Positions 35,857 through 47,131 are shown, counted from the stretch's first letter. The stretch: 64,000 bases of DNA from Rhodoplanes tepidamans (GCF_030813915.1 NZ_JAUSUJ010000003.1:329702-393701), one strand, 5' to 3'. Made by a program: numbers and translations. Notes: generated by a model not told the origin, from the sequence alone.

Positions 35857-36186
35857 ATGTGCATCGGCCTTCCCATGCGGATCGTCGCGGCCGACGCGTT
35901 CACGGCGACCTGCGAACGGCGCGGCGCCGTCGAGATCGTCTCGCTCCTGCTCGTCGGCCCGCAGCCGGTCGGCACGCCGGTGCTGGTGCATCTCGGCACC
36001 GCCGTGCGGGTGCTCGACCCGGACGAGGCGCGACGCATCGACGATGCGCTCGACGGGGTCGCGGCGGCCCTCGCGGGCGGCGCCTTCGAGCACCTGTTCG
36101 CCGACCTGATCGATCGCGAGCCCGCGCTGCCCGCCCACCTCGTCGCTGCGGCGGATCCCGCCGGGACCCCGCCACCTGATAAGTGA
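35857..36186 (+). CDS. hupF: HypC-family hydrogenase chaperone HupF
   Basis: A 109-residue HypC paralogue dedicated to the uptake hydrogenase. It begins with the family MCIGLP motif, in which Cys2 binds the Fe(CN)2CO precursor. A beta-barrel core follows (VRIVAADAF, VGTPVLVHLGTAVRVLDP), then a C-terminal extension beyond HypC length (about 80-109) ending in Pro/Asp. It starts two bases after the hupD stop. In R. leguminosarum HupF stabilises HupL during maturation under oxygen; the same role is inferred here from position and the extended tail. A second, shorter HypC is encoded at 41540-41773. Confidence 0.92.
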   Translation: MCIGLPMRIVAADAFTATCERRGAVEIVSLLLVGPQPVGTPVLVHLGTAVRVLDPDEARRIDDALDGVAAALAGGAFEHLFADLIDREPALPAHLVAAADPAGTPPPDK

Positions 36187-36290
36187 TCTTCCGAAGTGGC
36201 AGCAATGTTTCCACCCGGCCATCCTCTTCGCCGCGACAAGGCCGGGCGCACCGAACGATGCCGCCGCGCAAGCACGCCCGGGAGGATGAC

Positions 36291-36737
36291 GTGACGCCGT
36301 CATGTGTCGACCGCCTGATCGAGAGATACGACCTGCCCGTGGTCGATGCCGCCTCGATCGATGCCGTCCTGGCGCCCGCCGCCGGCGCGCCCGCGCACGT
36401 CCTCCTGTTCTTCGCCGGTGATCCGGCCGCGCATCGCGAGACCCCGGATGTGGCGGTCGTCCTGCCCGAGCTCCTGGCCGCCTTCCGGGGCCGGCTGCGG
36501 GCCGCCGTGGTGGCCCGCACGGCGGAGGACACGCTGAAGCGCCGGTTCCACGTCGCGGTGCTGCCGAGCCTGGTGATGACCCGCGGCACCGAGCCGCTCG
36601 GCGTCCTGCCGCGCATCTGCGACTGGGCCGACTACACGGCCCGCATCGCCGTCTGGCTCGATCCGTCGGCGCCCGTGCTGGCGCCCTCGCGCGGGCCGCA
36701 GGTCGAGATCGTCACGCCGGCGAGGGCCTCGGCATGA
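36291..36737 (+). CDS. hupG: Hydrogenase accessory protein HupG (HyaE family)
   Basis: A 148-residue thioredoxin-fold protein without the redox CXXC motif. Core segments are HVLLFFAGDPAAHRETPDVAVVLPEL, here in part, followed by RAAVVARTAEDTLKRRF and VAVLPSLVMTRG. GGGAGGATGAC directly precedes the GTG at 36291, which decides the start; an ATG at 36258 is less well placed. HupG/HyaE proteins act with HupF-type chaperones on assembly of the uptake hydrogenase, possibly as part of a HupS or HupL export checkpoint. It overlaps the hupH start by four bases. The 104 bp between hupF and this gene contain no other open frame. Confidence 0.85.
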   Translation: MTPSCVDRLIERYDLPVVDAASIDAVLAPAAGAPAHVLLFFAGDPAAHRETPDVAVVLPELLAAFRGRLRAAVVARTAEDTLKRRFHVAVLPSLVMTRGTEPLGVLPRICDWADYTARIAVWLDPSAPVLAPSRGPQVEIVTPARASA

Positions 36738-37576
36738 AGGCCGGATTCTGGATCGCGCCGGAGGGCGCCGACAGCGTCGTGACGCTCCTGCCGGTCGGCG
36801 CCGAGCGGGACCGCCGTCCCGGCGCCCTGCTCGCCGGCCGCGACGGCGCCGACACGATCGCCCGCTGCCCGCGCGTCGCCGCCCTGGTCCCGCTGCTGGT
36901 CGAGGCGCTCGCCGCCCAGACGGCCGACCGGCCCGGGCGGCTGTTCGACCTCGCCGGGCTCGACGAGACCGAGCTGAAGCTGATCGCCGACGTCATCGGG
37001 GAAGGCGAGGTCGCCGCCACGGTGGCGCTGCCGGACGGGGTCGTCGCGCAGATCTGCGAGGCCGTGATGGCCGGCCTGTGGCGGGTCCGCTTCGTCGACG
37101 CCGAGGGGCGGCCGCTCGCCGACTATCTGGAGGTCGGTGCGATCCCCGAGGCGGTCCGCCGCGCCGCCGCCATGACGGCACCGGCGATCGCGGTCGGCGC
37201 GCCGCCGGCCGGCGCCATGAACGCGCTGCCGGTGCTCGCCGAGATCCGCGAGCGCATGACGGCCTGGCGGCCGGGCGCGCCGAACCACACCATCACGTTC
37301 TCGCTGCTGCCGATGTCGCCCGACGACATGGCCTTCCTGCAGGCGACGCTGGGCGACGGACCGGTGCGCATCGTGTCGAGCGGCTACGGGAGCTGCCGGG
37401 TGCTCGCCACCGGGGCCCGTCACGTCTGGTCGGTGCAGTTCTTCAACGCCGCCGACGAGATCGTCCTCGACACGCTGGAGATCGGCGACGTGCCGGCGGC
37501 CGCCTGCGCGGCGGCCGACGATTTCCGCGACTCCGCCGCGCGGCTGCGCCAGATCGAGGAGGCCTATTTCCGATGA
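36734..37576 (+). CDS. hupH: Hydrogenase assembly protein HupH (HyaF family)
   Basis: A 280-residue protein of the HupH/HyaF family, needed for maturation of the uptake hydrogenase, probably in handling of the small subunit or its clusters. Typical segments are [57 protein letters not shown], and near the C-terminus [17 protein letters not shown] and [20 protein letters not shown]. The ATG overlaps the hupG stop (ATGA), and the stop overlaps the hupI start, so hupG-H-I are translationally chained. Length matches family members. Confidence 0.93.
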   Translation: MKAGFWIAPEGADSVVTLLPVGAERDRRPGALLAGRDGADTIARCPRVAALVPLLVEALAAQTADRPGRLFDLAGLDETELKLIADVIGEGEVAATVALPDGVVAQICEAVMAGLWRVRFVDAEGRPLADYLEVGAIPEAVRRAAAMTAPAIAVGAPPAGAMNALPVLAEIRERMTAWRPGAPNHTITFSLLPMSPDDMAFLQATLGDGPVRIVSSGYGSCRVLATGARHVWSVQFFNAADEIVLDTLEIGDVPAAACAAADDFRDSAARLRQIEEAYFR

Positions 37577-37782
37577 GCCGCGATCCGGCGCTCCCCGATC
37601 CTCCGGCCCCCGGCGACCGCATGGAATGCGGCGTGTGCTGGACCGTGTACGATCCGGCGAGCGGCGACCCGGTCTGGCAGGTGGCCCCCGGCACGCCGTT
37701 CGCGGCGCTGCCCGAGGACTGGCGCTGTCCCCACTGCGACGCGCCGCGCGACCGCTTCCTCAGGCTCGCCCATGCGGACTGA
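37573..37782 (+). CDS. hupI: Rubredoxin-like protein HupI
   Basis: A 69-residue rubredoxin. The iron ligands are two CXXC pairs, [12 protein letters not shown] and [13 protein letters not shown]. An N-terminal extension of about 15 residues is rich in Pro and Asp. The protein is coded from an ATG overlapping the hupH stop. In hydrogenase clusters HupI helps small-subunit maturation under aerobic conditions by electron transfer. It is followed after 33 bp by hypA. Confidence 0.95.
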   Translation: MSRDPALPDPPAPGDRMECGVCWTVYDPASGDPVWQVAPGTPFAALPEDWRCPHCDAPRDRFLRLAHAD

Positions 37783-37815
37783 TCACCTCGCCCCGCCGGA
37801 CCCGGACGGATCGGC

Positions 37816-38157
37816 ATGCACGAGATGGCGCTGAGCGCGAGCGTGATCGCCCTGGTCGAGGACGCGGCCCGCCGCGAGAACTTCTCGCGCGCCCGGGTCG
37901 TGGTGCTGGAGCTCGGCGAGCTCGGCCATGTCGAGCCGGAGGCGATGCTGTTCTGCTTCGACGCGGTGAGCCGCGGCACCGTGGCGGAGGGCGCGCGGCT
38001 CGACATCGTGCGGGTGCCGGGCGCCGGCTGGTGCCTCGACTGCGCCAGGACGGTGGCCCTGTCGGAACGGTTCGGGGCCTGCCCCGACTGCGGCGGCCGC
38101 CGGGTGCAGATGACCGCGGGCGACGAGCTTCGGGTGCGCGAGCTGGAGGTCGACTGA
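37816..38157 (+). CDS. hypA: Nickel insertion protein HypA
   Basis: A 113-residue nickel metallochaperone. The N-terminal [11 protein letters not shown] places His2 for Ni binding. The zinc site is formed by CLDC and CPDC (about residues 77-98). Typical middle segments are [23 protein letters not shown] and [11 protein letters not shown]. It acts with HypB to load nickel into the large-subunit precursor. The TGA overlaps the hypB start as TGATG, indicating coupled translation. The same TGATG junction occurs between hupK and the hypB remnant at 47131. Confidence 0.96.
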   Translation: MHEMALSASVIALVEDAARRENFSRARVVVLELGELGHVEPEAMLFCFDAVSRGTVAEGARLDIVRVPGAGWCLDCARTVALSERFGACPDCGGRRVQMTAGDELRVRELEVD

Positions 38158-39227
38158 TGTGCAGCGTGTGCGGATGCGGGACGGGGTCGGTGGAGGGGGT
38201 GGGCACGGCGGACGTGCACGGGCATGCGCATCCGCACAGCCATGATCACGACCATGCGCACGAGCACGTGCACGCCCACACGCACATGCATGCCGACGGG
38301 ACCGTGCACAGCCACGCCCACGGCCACACCCATGCGCACGGCCATTCGCACGATCACGGCCATGACCATGACAATGATCACGATCGGACCCCGCACGATC
38401 ATGATCACGCGCACCTGCATGCCGAGGGGGCGCCGCACGACCATGCGCACGACCACGTCCACGGCGCGGACGGCACGCTCGACTACGGGGCCGGGACGGG
38501 CGGCGCGTCGGTGCCGGGGCTGAGCCAGGCCCGGATCGTCCGCATCGAGCGCGACATCCTCGCCCACAACGACGCCCATGCGCACGACAACCGGGTGCGG
38601 CTCGCCGCCGCCGGCGTGTTCGCCCTCAACCTGGTGTCGAGCCCGGGCTCGGGCAAGACGACCCTGCTGGTGCGCACCATCGCGGATCTGGCCGGCCGGC
38701 TGCCGGTCGCCGTGATCGAGGGCGACCAGCAGACCTCGAACGACGCCGCCCGCATCCGCGCCACCGGCGCACCGGCGATCCAGATCAACACCGGCAAGGG
38801 CTGCCACCTCGACGCCCACATGGTCGGCCACGCGCTGGCGCAGCTGCCGCTCGCGGCCGGCGGCGTGCTGTTCGTCGAGAACGTCGGCAACCTGGTCTGC
38901 CCGGCCGCCTTCGACCTCGGCGAGGCCCACAAGGTGGTGGTGCTGTCGGTCACCGAGGGCGAGGACAAGCCGCTCAAGTATCCGGACATGTTCGCGGCGG
39001 CCGACCTGATGCTGCTGAACAAGTCGGACCTGCTGCCGCATGTCGAGTTCGACGTCGCGGCGTGCGTCGCCGCCGCGCTGCGGGTCAATCCGCGGCTGAA
39101 GACGCTGGTCGTGTCGGCCCGCACCGGCGAGGGGCTGCCGGCGTTCTACGCCTGGCTGGAGGCGGGCGCGGCACTGGCCAAGGCCTCGGCCTCGGCCGCG
39201 GCCGCCGCGCCGATCCCGCCGGAGTGA
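38157..39227 (+). CDS. hypB: GTPase and nickel-storage protein HypB
   Basis: A 356-residue GTPase that delivers nickel to the hydrogenase large subunit. The N-terminal MCSVCGCG holds a high-affinity metal site (Cys2, Cys5, Cys7). Residues 21-102 form a His-rich tract with 35 His, mostly alternating with Ala, Asp or Gly, suited to nickel storage. The G domain has Walker A PGSGKT (163-168), [10 protein letters not shown], the metal-binding [21 protein letters not shown] and NKSDL. An Ala/Ser-rich tail ends the protein. It is translationally coupled to hypA. The His tract accounts for many misleading open frames on both strands. Confidence 0.97.
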   Translation: MCSVCGCGTGSVEGVGTADVHGHAHPHSHDHDHAHEHVHAHTHMHADGTVHSHAHGHTHAHGHSHDHGHDHDNDHDRTPHDHDHAHLHAEGAPHDHAHDHVHGADGTLDYGAGTGGASVPGLSQARIVRIERDILAHNDAHAHDNRVRLAAAGVFALNLVSSPGSGKTTLLVRTIADLAGRLPVAVIEGDQQTSNDAARIRATGAPAIQINTGKGCHLDAHMVGHALAQLPLAAGGVLFVENVGNLVCPAAFDLGEAHKVVVLSVTEGEDKPLKYPDMFAAADLMLLNKSDLLPHVEFDVAACVAAALRVNPRLKTLVVSARTGEGLPAFYAWLEAGAALAKASASAAAAAPIPPE

Positions 39228-39233
39228 CCCGCG

Positions 39234-41528
39234 ATGCTCTCCGCCCCGCCGAAAGAGCCCGGCGCGCCGGTGTCGCGCGAGCGGCTGCGGCTGCGCGGGG
39301 TCGTGCAGGGCGTCGGCATGCGGCCGTTCGTGTTCGGGCTCGCCGAGCGGTTCGGCCTCGCCGGGTCGGTGCGCAACGACGCCGAGGGGGTGCTGATCGA
39401 GGCCGAGGGATCCGCGATCGAGGCCTTCGTCGCGGCGCTGCGCGAGAATGCGCCGCCGCTGGCGCGGATCGACGCGGTCGAGCGCACCGTGCTGGTGCCG
39501 ACCGGCGAGCGCGGCTTCGCCATCGTCGCGAGCGTCGGCGGCCGCGCCGCGACCCTGGTCCCGGCCGACGCCGCGACCTGCACGGCCTGCCTGGACGAGC
39601 TGTTCGACCCGGCGAGCCGGTTCCATCTGTACCCGTTCGTCAACTGCACCCATTGCGGGCCGCGCTACACCATCACGCGGCGGGTGCCCTACGACCGGCC
39701 GAACACCGCGATGGCGGGCTTCGCCATGTGCCCGGCCTGCGCGGCGGCTTACGAGAATCCGCGCGACCGCCGTTTCCATGCCGAGCCGGTGGCGTGCCCG
39801 GTCTGTGGCCCGCAGCTGAGCCACTCCGCCGGCGAGATCGCCGCAGCGATTCGGGCCGGCAGGATCGTCGCGCTGAAGGGCATCGGCGGCTTCCACCTGA
39901 TGTGCGACGCGACGGACGAGGCCGTGGTCGCCGAGCTGCGCCGACGCAAGCGCCGCGACGCCAAGCCGTTCGCCGTGATGGTGGCGAACGCCGCCTCGCT
40001 CGCGCTGTTCGCGGCACCGGGCGCCGCCCATCTGGCGCTGGCCGAGACCCCGGCACGGCCGATCGTGCTGATGCCGCTGCGAGGCGATGGTGAGAGACTC
40101 GCACCGTCCGTCGCCCCGAGCCTCGCCCAGGTCGGCCTGGTGCTCCCCTACGCGCCCGTGCACCATCTCCTGTTCCATGCACTGCTGGGCTGTCCGGACG
40201 GCCGCGCGTGGCGCGAGGCCCCGCATCCCGTGGCGCTGGTGGCGACCAGCGCCAATCCGGGCGGCGAGCCGCTGGTGGTCGACGACGCCGATGCGCGACG
40301 CCGCCTCGCCGGCATCGCCGACCTGATCGTCGGCCACGGCCGGCCGATCGTGGTGCGGGCCGACGATTCGGTCATGACCGTGATCGACGGCGCACCGGCC
40401 TTCGTCCGCCGGGCCCGCGGCGTCGTGCCGGACCCGGTCGACCTCGGCCGCGACGGTCCCTGCGTGCTGGCCCTCGGCGCCCACCTGAAGGCGACCGTGT
40501 GCGTGACGCGCGGCCGCGAGGCCTTCGTGTCCCAGCATGTCGGCGACCTCGACACCGCCGAGACGGTGACGTTCTATCGCGAGACGATCGCGCATCTGAC
40601 CGCGATCCTGGACGTGACGCCCGAGGGCGTCGCCTGCGACCTGCATCCCGACTACCGCTCGACCCGGCTCGCCGAGGAGCTCGGACCCCCGGTCGTGCGC
40701 GTCCAGCACCATGCGGCGCACGTCGCCGCCGTCGCGGCCGAACACGGCGTGCCGGGACCGGTGCTGGGGGTCGCCCTCGACGGCCATGGCATCGGCGAGA
40801 CCGACGGCCAGCCGGGCGGCAACTGGGGCGGCGAGCTGATCGAGGTCGACGGTGCCGGCTGGCGCCGGCTCGGCCATCTGGCGCCGCTGGCGCTGCCGGG
40901 CGGCGACCGGGCGGCGCGGGAGCCGTGGCGCATGGCGGTGGCGGCGCTCGCCGCGATCGGGCGCGCCGGCGAGGCGGCGTGCCGTTTCCCCGCCGTTACG
41001 ATCGCCGGCGCGCTGGCGGCGCGCATCGACGGAGCGCCGGTCACCACCAGCCTCGGGCGGCTGTTCGACGCGGCGGCCGGACTGCTCGGCGTGCGCACAC
41101 ATCAGGCCCACGAGGGGCAGGCCGCCATGGAGCTCGAGGCGCTCTGCGGCGCGCCCCGGACGCTCGCTCACGGGTTCGTCCTCGCCGACGGCGTGCTCGA
41201 CTTCGCCCCGCTGCTGGCGGCGCTCGCCGACTGCGACGACGCGCGCGCCGGCGCCGCCCTGTTCCACGGAACGCTGATCGCCGGGCTCGGCGCCTGGATC
41301 GGCGAGGCGGCGCAGGCGCGCGATCACCGAACCGTCGCGCTCGGCGGCGGCTGCCTGATGAACCGGGTGCTGGCCGAGGGCCTCGCCGCGGACCTGCGCG
41401 GGCGCGGCCTCGTGCCGCTGCTCGCCCGGAAGCTTCCCCCCAACGACGGCGGGCTGTCGCTCGGCCAGGCCGTGATGGCGCGCGCCGCCATGGCCTCGGC
41501 CTCGGCCGCGGCCGGCGGGTCGCAGTGA
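39234..41528 (+). CDS. hypF: Carbamoyltransferase HypF
   Basis: A 764-residue enzyme that makes the cyanide ligands with HypE from carbamoyl phosphate. In order: an acylphosphatase domain (about 15-105; LRGVVQGVGMRPFVFGL), two zinc-finger segments (about 115-195; CTACLDELFDP, CTHCGPRYT, CPACAAAY, CPVCGP), a YrdC domain (about 205-390; GRIVALKGIGGFHLMCDA, RRKRRDAKPFAVM, LVATSANPGGEPLV) and a Kae1-like domain (about 410-760; QHHAAHVAAVAAEHG, VALDGHGIGETDG, LGGGCLMNRVL). It starts 6 bp after hypB and precedes hypC. Confidence 0.97.
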   Translation: MLSAPPKEPGAPVSRERLRLRGVVQGVGMRPFVFGLAERFGLAGSVRNDAEGVLIEAEGSAIEAFVAALRENAPPLARIDAVERTVLVPTGERGFAIVASVGGRAATLVPADAATCTACLDELFDPASRFHLYPFVNCTHCGPRYTITRRVPYDRPNTAMAGFAMCPACAAAYENPRDRRFHAEPVACPVCGPQLSHSAGEIAAAIRAGRIVALKGIGGFHLMCDATDEAVVAELRRRKRRDAKPFAVMVANAASLALFAAPGAAHLALAETPARPIVLMPLRGDGERLAPSVAPSLAQVGLVLPYAPVHHLLFHALLGCPDGRAWREAPHPVALVATSANPGGEPLVVDDADARRRLAGIADLIVGHGRPIVVRADDSVMTVIDGAPAFVRRARGVVPDPVDLGRDGPCVLALGAHLKATVCVTRGREAFVSQHVGDLDTAETVTFYRETIAHLTAILDVTPEGVACDLHPDYRSTRLAEELGPPVVRVQHHAAHVAAVAAEHGVPGPVLGVALDGHGIGETDGQPGGNWGGELIEVDGAGWRRLGHLAPLALPGGDRAAREPWRMAVAALAAIGRAGEAACRFPAVTIAGALAARIDGAPVTTSLGRLFDAAAGLLGVRTHQAHEGQAAMELEALCGAPRTLAHGFVLADGVLDFAPLLAALADCDDARAGAALFHGTLIAGLGAWIGEAAQARDHRTVALGGGCLMNRVLAEGLAADLRGRGLVPLLARKLPPNDGGLSLGQAVMARAAMASASAAAGGSQ

Positions 41529-41539
41529 AGGAGAGTGCC

Positions 41540-41773
41540 ATGTGCCTCGCGATACCGGCCCGGGTGACGGCGCTGCTGCCCGATGGGATGGCCAAGGTGA
41601 GCCTGGACGGGGTGAGCAAGGTGATCTCGGTGGCGCTGGTCGAGGGCGTCGCGCCGGGCGACTACGTGGTGCTGCATGTCGGCTACGCGCTGGCGAGGAT
41701 CGACGCCGCCGAGGCGGAGCGCACCCTGGCGCTGCTCGCCGAGGCGGGGGCGCGACCGGCCGCGGCGCTCTGA
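41540..41773 (+). CDS. hypC: Hydrogenase maturation chaperone HypC
   Basis: A 77-residue chaperone that, with HypD, carries the Fe(CN)2CO unit to the large subunit. The N-terminal MCLAIPARV motif supplies Cys2. The barrel segments are MAKVSLDGVSKVISVALVEG and GDYVVLHVGYALARID, followed by an acidic/Ala helix. The start is set by GAAGGAGAG ahead of the ATG at 41540. It lies between hypF and hypD, 13 bp before the latter. It is shorter than the paralogue HupF (35857-36186), which has an extended tail. Confidence 0.96.
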   Translation: MCLAIPARVTALLPDGMAKVSLDGVSKVISVALVEGVAPGDYVVLHVGYALARIDAAEAERTLALLAEAGARPAAAL

Positions 41774-41786
41774 GGGAGGCTTCGCC

Positions 41787-42950
41787 ATGAAGTATGTCGA
41801 CGAGTACCGCGACGGCGCGCTGGCGAAGCGGATCGCCGCGGCGATCGCGGCCGAGGCCCGATCCGACCGCCGTTATCACTTCATGGAGTTCTGCGGTGGC
41901 CACACCCACGCGATCTCGCGCTACGGCATCGAGGATCTGCTCCCCCGCGGCGTGAGGATGATCCACGGGCCCGGCTGCCCGGTCTGCGTGCTGCCGGTGG
42001 GCCGCATGGACGACGCGATCCGGCTGGCGCAGCGGCCCGGCGTGACGCTGTGCACCTATGGCGACCTGATGCGGGTGCCGGGCTCGGACGGATCGAGCCT
42101 GCTGAAGGCCAAGGCGGCCGGGGCCGACATCCGGATGGTGTACTCGACCCTCGACGCGCTGAAGATCGCCGCGGCGGAGCCCGGCCGCGAGGTGGTGTTC
42201 TTCGCCATCGGGTTCGAGACGACGACGCCGCCGACCGCGGTGGCGATCGAGACGGCGGCGCGCCGGGGGCTGAAGAACTTCACGATCTTCTGCAATCACG
42301 TGCTCACGCCGGCGGCGATCCGGGCGATCATGGAGAGCCCGGAGGCGAAGCGCGGCGAGGTGTCGCTCGACGGCTTCGTCGGGCCGGCGCACGTGTCGAC
42401 CGTGATCGGCACGGCGCCCTACGGGTTCTGTGCCGCGCAGTACGGCAAGCCCGTGGTGGTGGCGGGATTCGAGCCGCTCGACGTGATGCACGCGATCCTG
42501 ATGCTGGTGCGGCAGGTGAACGAGGGCCGGACCGAGATCGAGAACCAGTACATCCGGGCCGTGACGCCGGAGGGCAACCGCACCGCGCAGGCGCTGGTGG
42601 CGAAGCTGTTCGAGCCGCGCGAGAGCTTCGAGTGGCGTGGGCTGGGCGAGGTGCCGTTCGGGGCGCTGCGGCTGCGCGAAGACTATGCGAGCTTCGACGC
42701 GGAGCGGCGCTTCGGCATCGTCACGGTGCCGGCGCGCGACAATCCGGCCTGCGACTGCGGCGCCATCCTGCGCGGCGTGAAGCGGCCGGCGGACTGCCGG
42801 CTGTTCGGCACGGCGTGCACGCCGGAGACGCCGATGGGGTCGTGCATGGTGTCCTCGGAGGGCGCCTGCGCGGCGCACTGGACCTATGGGCGGTTCCGCC
42901 AGCACGCCCGGGCGCGCGAGGCCGGCGTGGTCGAAGGAGCTTCGGCATGA
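41787..42950 (+). CDS. hypD: Fe-S scaffold protein HypD
   Basis: A 387-residue protein that assembles Fe(CN)2CO together with HypC and HypE. Signature motifs are FMEFCGGHTHAI (about 32-43), IHGPGCPVCVLPVGR (about 59-73), FFAIGFETTTPPTA and the C-terminal [4Fe-4S] region with CDCGAILRG, DCRLFGTACTP and GSCMVSSEGACAAHW. GAGGGAGG precedes the ATG. The stop overlaps the hypE start as ATGA. Length and motif order agree fully with the family. Confidence 0.97.
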   Translation: MKYVDEYRDGALAKRIAAAIAAEARSDRRYHFMEFCGGHTHAISRYGIEDLLPRGVRMIHGPGCPVCVLPVGRMDDAIRLAQRPGVTLCTYGDLMRVPGSDGSSLLKAKAAGADIRMVYSTLDALKIAAAEPGREVVFFAIGFETTTPPTAVAIETAARRGLKNFTIFCNHVLTPAAIRAIMESPEAKRGEVSLDGFVGPAHVSTVIGTAPYGFCAAQYGKPVVVAGFEPLDVMHAILMLVRQVNEGRTEIENQYIRAVTPEGNRTAQALVAKLFEPRESFEWRGLGEVPFGALRLREDYASFDAERRFGIVTVPARDNPACDCGAILRGVKRPADCRLFGTACTPETPMGSCMVSSEGACAAHWTYGRFRQHARAREAGVVEGASA

Positions 42951-44017
42951 ACGACCAGACACTCCCGCGCCCGCGGCATCGCCGGCTCGACGTGAGGACC
43001 GGCCGGGTGGAGCTGACCCATGGGGCGGGCGGGCGAGCCATGGCGCAGCTGATCGCCGACATCTTCGCGCCGGCGCTGGCGAACCCGTATCTGGCGCAGG
43101 GCAACGATCAGGCCGCGATGCCGCTGCCGGCCGGCGCGGCGGGCGGGCGGCTGGTGATGACGACCGACGGCTACGTGGTGTCGCCGCTGTTCTTCCCGGG
43201 CGGCGACATCGGCTCGCTCGCCGTGCACGGCACCATCAACGACATCGCGATGAGCGGGGCGGTGCCGCTGTGGCTGTCGGCGAGCTTCATCATCGAGGAG
43301 GGTTTTCCGCTCGCCGACCTGCAGCGCATCGCCGCGAGCATGGGCGCGGCGGCAAGGGACGCCGGCGTGCCGGTGGTGACGGGCGACACCAAGGTGGTGG
43401 AGCGCGGCAAGGCGGACGGGGTGTTCGTCGCGACGGCGGGGGTCGGGCTGGTGCCGGCCGGGCTCGAGCTGTCGGGCGACCGGGCACGGCCCGGCGACGC
43501 GGTGCTGCTGTCCGGCTCGATCGGCGACCACGGGGTCGCCATCATGTCGAGCCGCGAGAACCTGGAGTTCGAGACCGCGATCGTGTCCGACTCGGCCGCC
43601 CTGCACGGGCTGGTGGCCGCCATGGTGGCGGCGGCGGGCCCGTCGCTGCGGCTGATGCGCGACCCGACGCGGGGCGGGCTGGCCGCGACCCTCAACGAGG
43701 TCGCCCACCAGTCCGGCGTCGGGATCGTGATCGAGGAGGAGGCGATCCCGGTGAAGCCGGAGGTCGCCGCCGCCTGCGAGCTGCTCGGGCTGGAGCCGCT
43801 GAACGTGGCGAACGAGGGCAAGCTGGTGGCCGTGGTCGCGGCGGAGGTCGCCGACACGCTGCTCGCCGCCATGCGGGCCCATCCGCTCGGCCGCGACGCC
43901 GCGTGCGTCGGCACCGTCGTCGACGATCCTCACCGCTTCGTCCAGATGACCACCGCGTTCGGCGGCGGCCGAATCGTCGACTGGCTCGCCGGCGAGCAGC
44001 TCCCCAGAATCTGCTGA
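42947..44017 (+). CDS. hypE: Hydrogenase maturation dehydratase HypE
   Basis: A 356-residue PurM-like enzyme that dehydrates the carbamoyl group transferred by HypF to its C-terminal Cys. Motifs are VELTHGAGGRAMAQLI, MTTDGYVVSPLFFPGGDIG, HGTINDIAMSGA, VTGDTKVVERG and LMRDPTRGGLAATLNEVA. The protein ends in the invariant PRIC, with Cys356 as carbamoylation site. It is coupled to hypD by ATGA overlap and followed 10 bp later by hupR. Confidence 0.97.
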   Translation: MNDQTLPRPRHRRLDVRTGRVELTHGAGGRAMAQLIADIFAPALANPYLAQGNDQAAMPLPAGAAGGRLVMTTDGYVVSPLFFPGGDIGSLAVHGTINDIAMSGAVPLWLSASFIIEEGFPLADLQRIAASMGAAARDAGVPVVTGDTKVVERGKADGVFVATAGVGLVPAGLELSGDRARPGDAVLLSGSIGDHGVAIMSSRENLEFETAIVSDSAALHGLVAAMVAAAGPSLRLMRDPTRGGLAATLNEVAHQSGVGIVIEEEAIPVKPEVAAACELLGLEPLNVANEGKLVAVVAAEVADTLLAAMRAHPLGRDAACVGTVVDDPHRFVQMTTAFGGGRIVDWLAGEQLPRIC

Positions 44018-44027
44018 GGCCGCCCGC

Positions 44028-45465
<1,438 letters not shown>

Positions 45466-45476
<11 letters not shown>

Positions 45477-46884
45477 CGGCCGCCGCCTGCCGCCGCCCGC
45501 CGCGCCGCGGTCGCGGCCGCATCCGATCGAGGCACAGCGCCCGAAGAACCTCGTCGCCCACATGGCGCGCGACGGCACCATCACGCTCGACGGCGACCAC
45601 GAGCGGGTGTGGATCGACGTGATCGACAAGATCGACGAGGTCTATTCCGACCTGCTCCGCTACGAGAGCGACCTTGAGCGCAAGAACACCGCGCTGGAGG
45701 AGGCGCAGGCCTTCATCGCGAGCGTGCTCGCCTCGGTGTCGGACATCCTGGTGGTGGTCGACGAGCGCGCCGCCATCGTCCAGGTCAATGCCGCCTTCGA
45801 GCGGCTGGTCGGCGAGCCCGAGGCGGCGCTGATCGGCCGCTCGCTCCTCGACCTCGTCGAACCCCCGGACCGGCGGCCGCTGGCCGACGCCCTCGCCCGC
45901 GGCGCCGGCACCGGCGAAGTGGAGGTGCGGTTCCGCACGACCGCCGGATCCTCCGACCTGATGGCGATCGCCGCCTCGGTCCGCCGCGGCCGCAACGCCC
46001 GCCGGGCCGGTGCCGTGCTCACCGGCCGGCCGATCGGCGAGCTCCGGCGCGCCTACATGGCGCTCGACAACGCGCATCGCGATCTCAAGGACGCGCAGCG
46101 CACCCTGATCGAGCAGGAGAAGATGGCGAGCATCGGCCGGCTGGTCGCCGGCGTCGCGCACGAGCTGAACAATCCGATCAGCTTCGTCTACGGCAATCTG
46201 CACGCGCTCGCCCGCTACCGCGACACGATCGTGCGCTATCTCGACGCCCTGCACGCGACGCCGCAGCCCCCGGACGCCGGGCGGCTGCGGCGCGAGCTGA
46301 AGATCGACGCCATCCTGGCCGACCTCGCCCCGCTGCTCGACGGCACGCTCGAAGGCGCCGTCCGCATCAGCGAGATCGTCCGCAACCTGCGCCGGCTGTC
46401 GTTCACGAGCCCGCGCGAGCGGCATCCGGTCGACCTGGAGGCGACGGTGCGCACCGCCGCCCAGCTCGCGCAGCGCGCCAAGGCCGGCGCCGCCCGGGTG
46501 ACGCTCGATCTCGCCGCCGGCGTCTGCGCCGTCGGCGACGAGGGCAAGATCCACCAGGTGGTCGTCAACCTCGTCGACAATGCGCTCGACGCCGTCGCCG
46601 CGGTCGCCGATCCGGAGGTGGTGGTGACGCTCGCGGCCGAGGGCGGCGACGCCGTGATCACCATCGCCGACAACGGTCCGGGCATCGAGCCGGCGATCGC
46701 CGACAAGGTGTTCGAGCCGTTCTTCACCACCAAGCCGGTCGGCAAGGGCACCGGCCTCGGCCTGTGGATCTCCTACTCGATCGTCACCGAGCACGGCGGC
46801 TCGCTGTCGCTCGGCGGCCGCGAGCGCGGCGGCGCCTGCGTCACCGTGCGGCTGCCTGCCTGCACGGACGCCGTCTCCGCCTGA
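45466..46884 (+). CDS. hupT: Hydrogenase sensor histidine kinase HupT/HoxJ
   Basis: A 472-residue soluble PAS-histidine kinase acting on HupR under control of HupUV. A short N-terminal region is followed by a coiled-coil ([18 protein letters not shown]), a PAS domain (about 85-190; [21 protein letters not shown]), the H-box [15 protein letters not shown] (about 226-240), and the ATPase with N-box [14 protein letters not shown]1 [11 protein letters not shown]-box FEPFFTTKP and G2 [11 protein letters not shown]. No transmembrane segment is seen, as expected for a kinase that interacts with the cytosolic sensor. The ATG lies within the last codons of hupR. Confidence 0.94.
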
Positions 46885-46889
46885 GCGGA

Positions 46890-47131
46890 CGGACGCGGAT
46901 GGTGAGGCGCGCCGAGGCCCGACCCGACGATCGAGCAGGACCTCGGCGGGCACCTTCGGCCTCTCCGGGGCCGCCTCCTCCTCGATCGCGATCGCGACGC
47001 CGGACCGGTGCGGTCCGCGCCGTGGACGTGATCGTGCGCAAGCGCGTGATCTGAGCGTGCCGATGGCCGTGCTCCGGGGCGCCCGCGGCCCCCTCGACCG
47101 ATCCAGACCCGCACCCGCACACGCGGCACAT
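46890..47131 (-). pseudogene. 5' remnant of a second hypB, frameshifted
   Basis: On the minus strand, directly coupled to the hupK stop as TGATG, a reading frame starts MCRVCGCGSGSVEGAAG followed by EHGHRHA. This is the HypB N-terminus with its metal motif. The frame is then lost after about 26 codons, and in the neighbouring frame [16 protein letters not shown] continues the His-rich region, matching HDHVHGAD of the intact HypB. No GTPase domain follows before hupT. The fragment is a degraded duplicate, not a functional gene. A strong AGGAGGGG site still precedes its ATG, so a short His-containing peptide could in principle be made. The 3' boundary of the homology is uncertain. Confidence 0.75.

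Noticed and set aside
38224..38523. The His-rich tract as a possible tandem DNA repeat or CRISPR-like array
   Set aside because: The alternating CAC/CAT codons encode the HypB His tract in frame. There are no regular repeat-spacer units.
37443..42962. A 1839-codon open frame on the minus strand across the hyp genes
   Set aside because: It is antisense to hupI, hypA, hypB, hypF, hypC and hypD, all of which have full family motifs. Its translation is Arg/Ala/His-rich shadow sequence caused by high GC.
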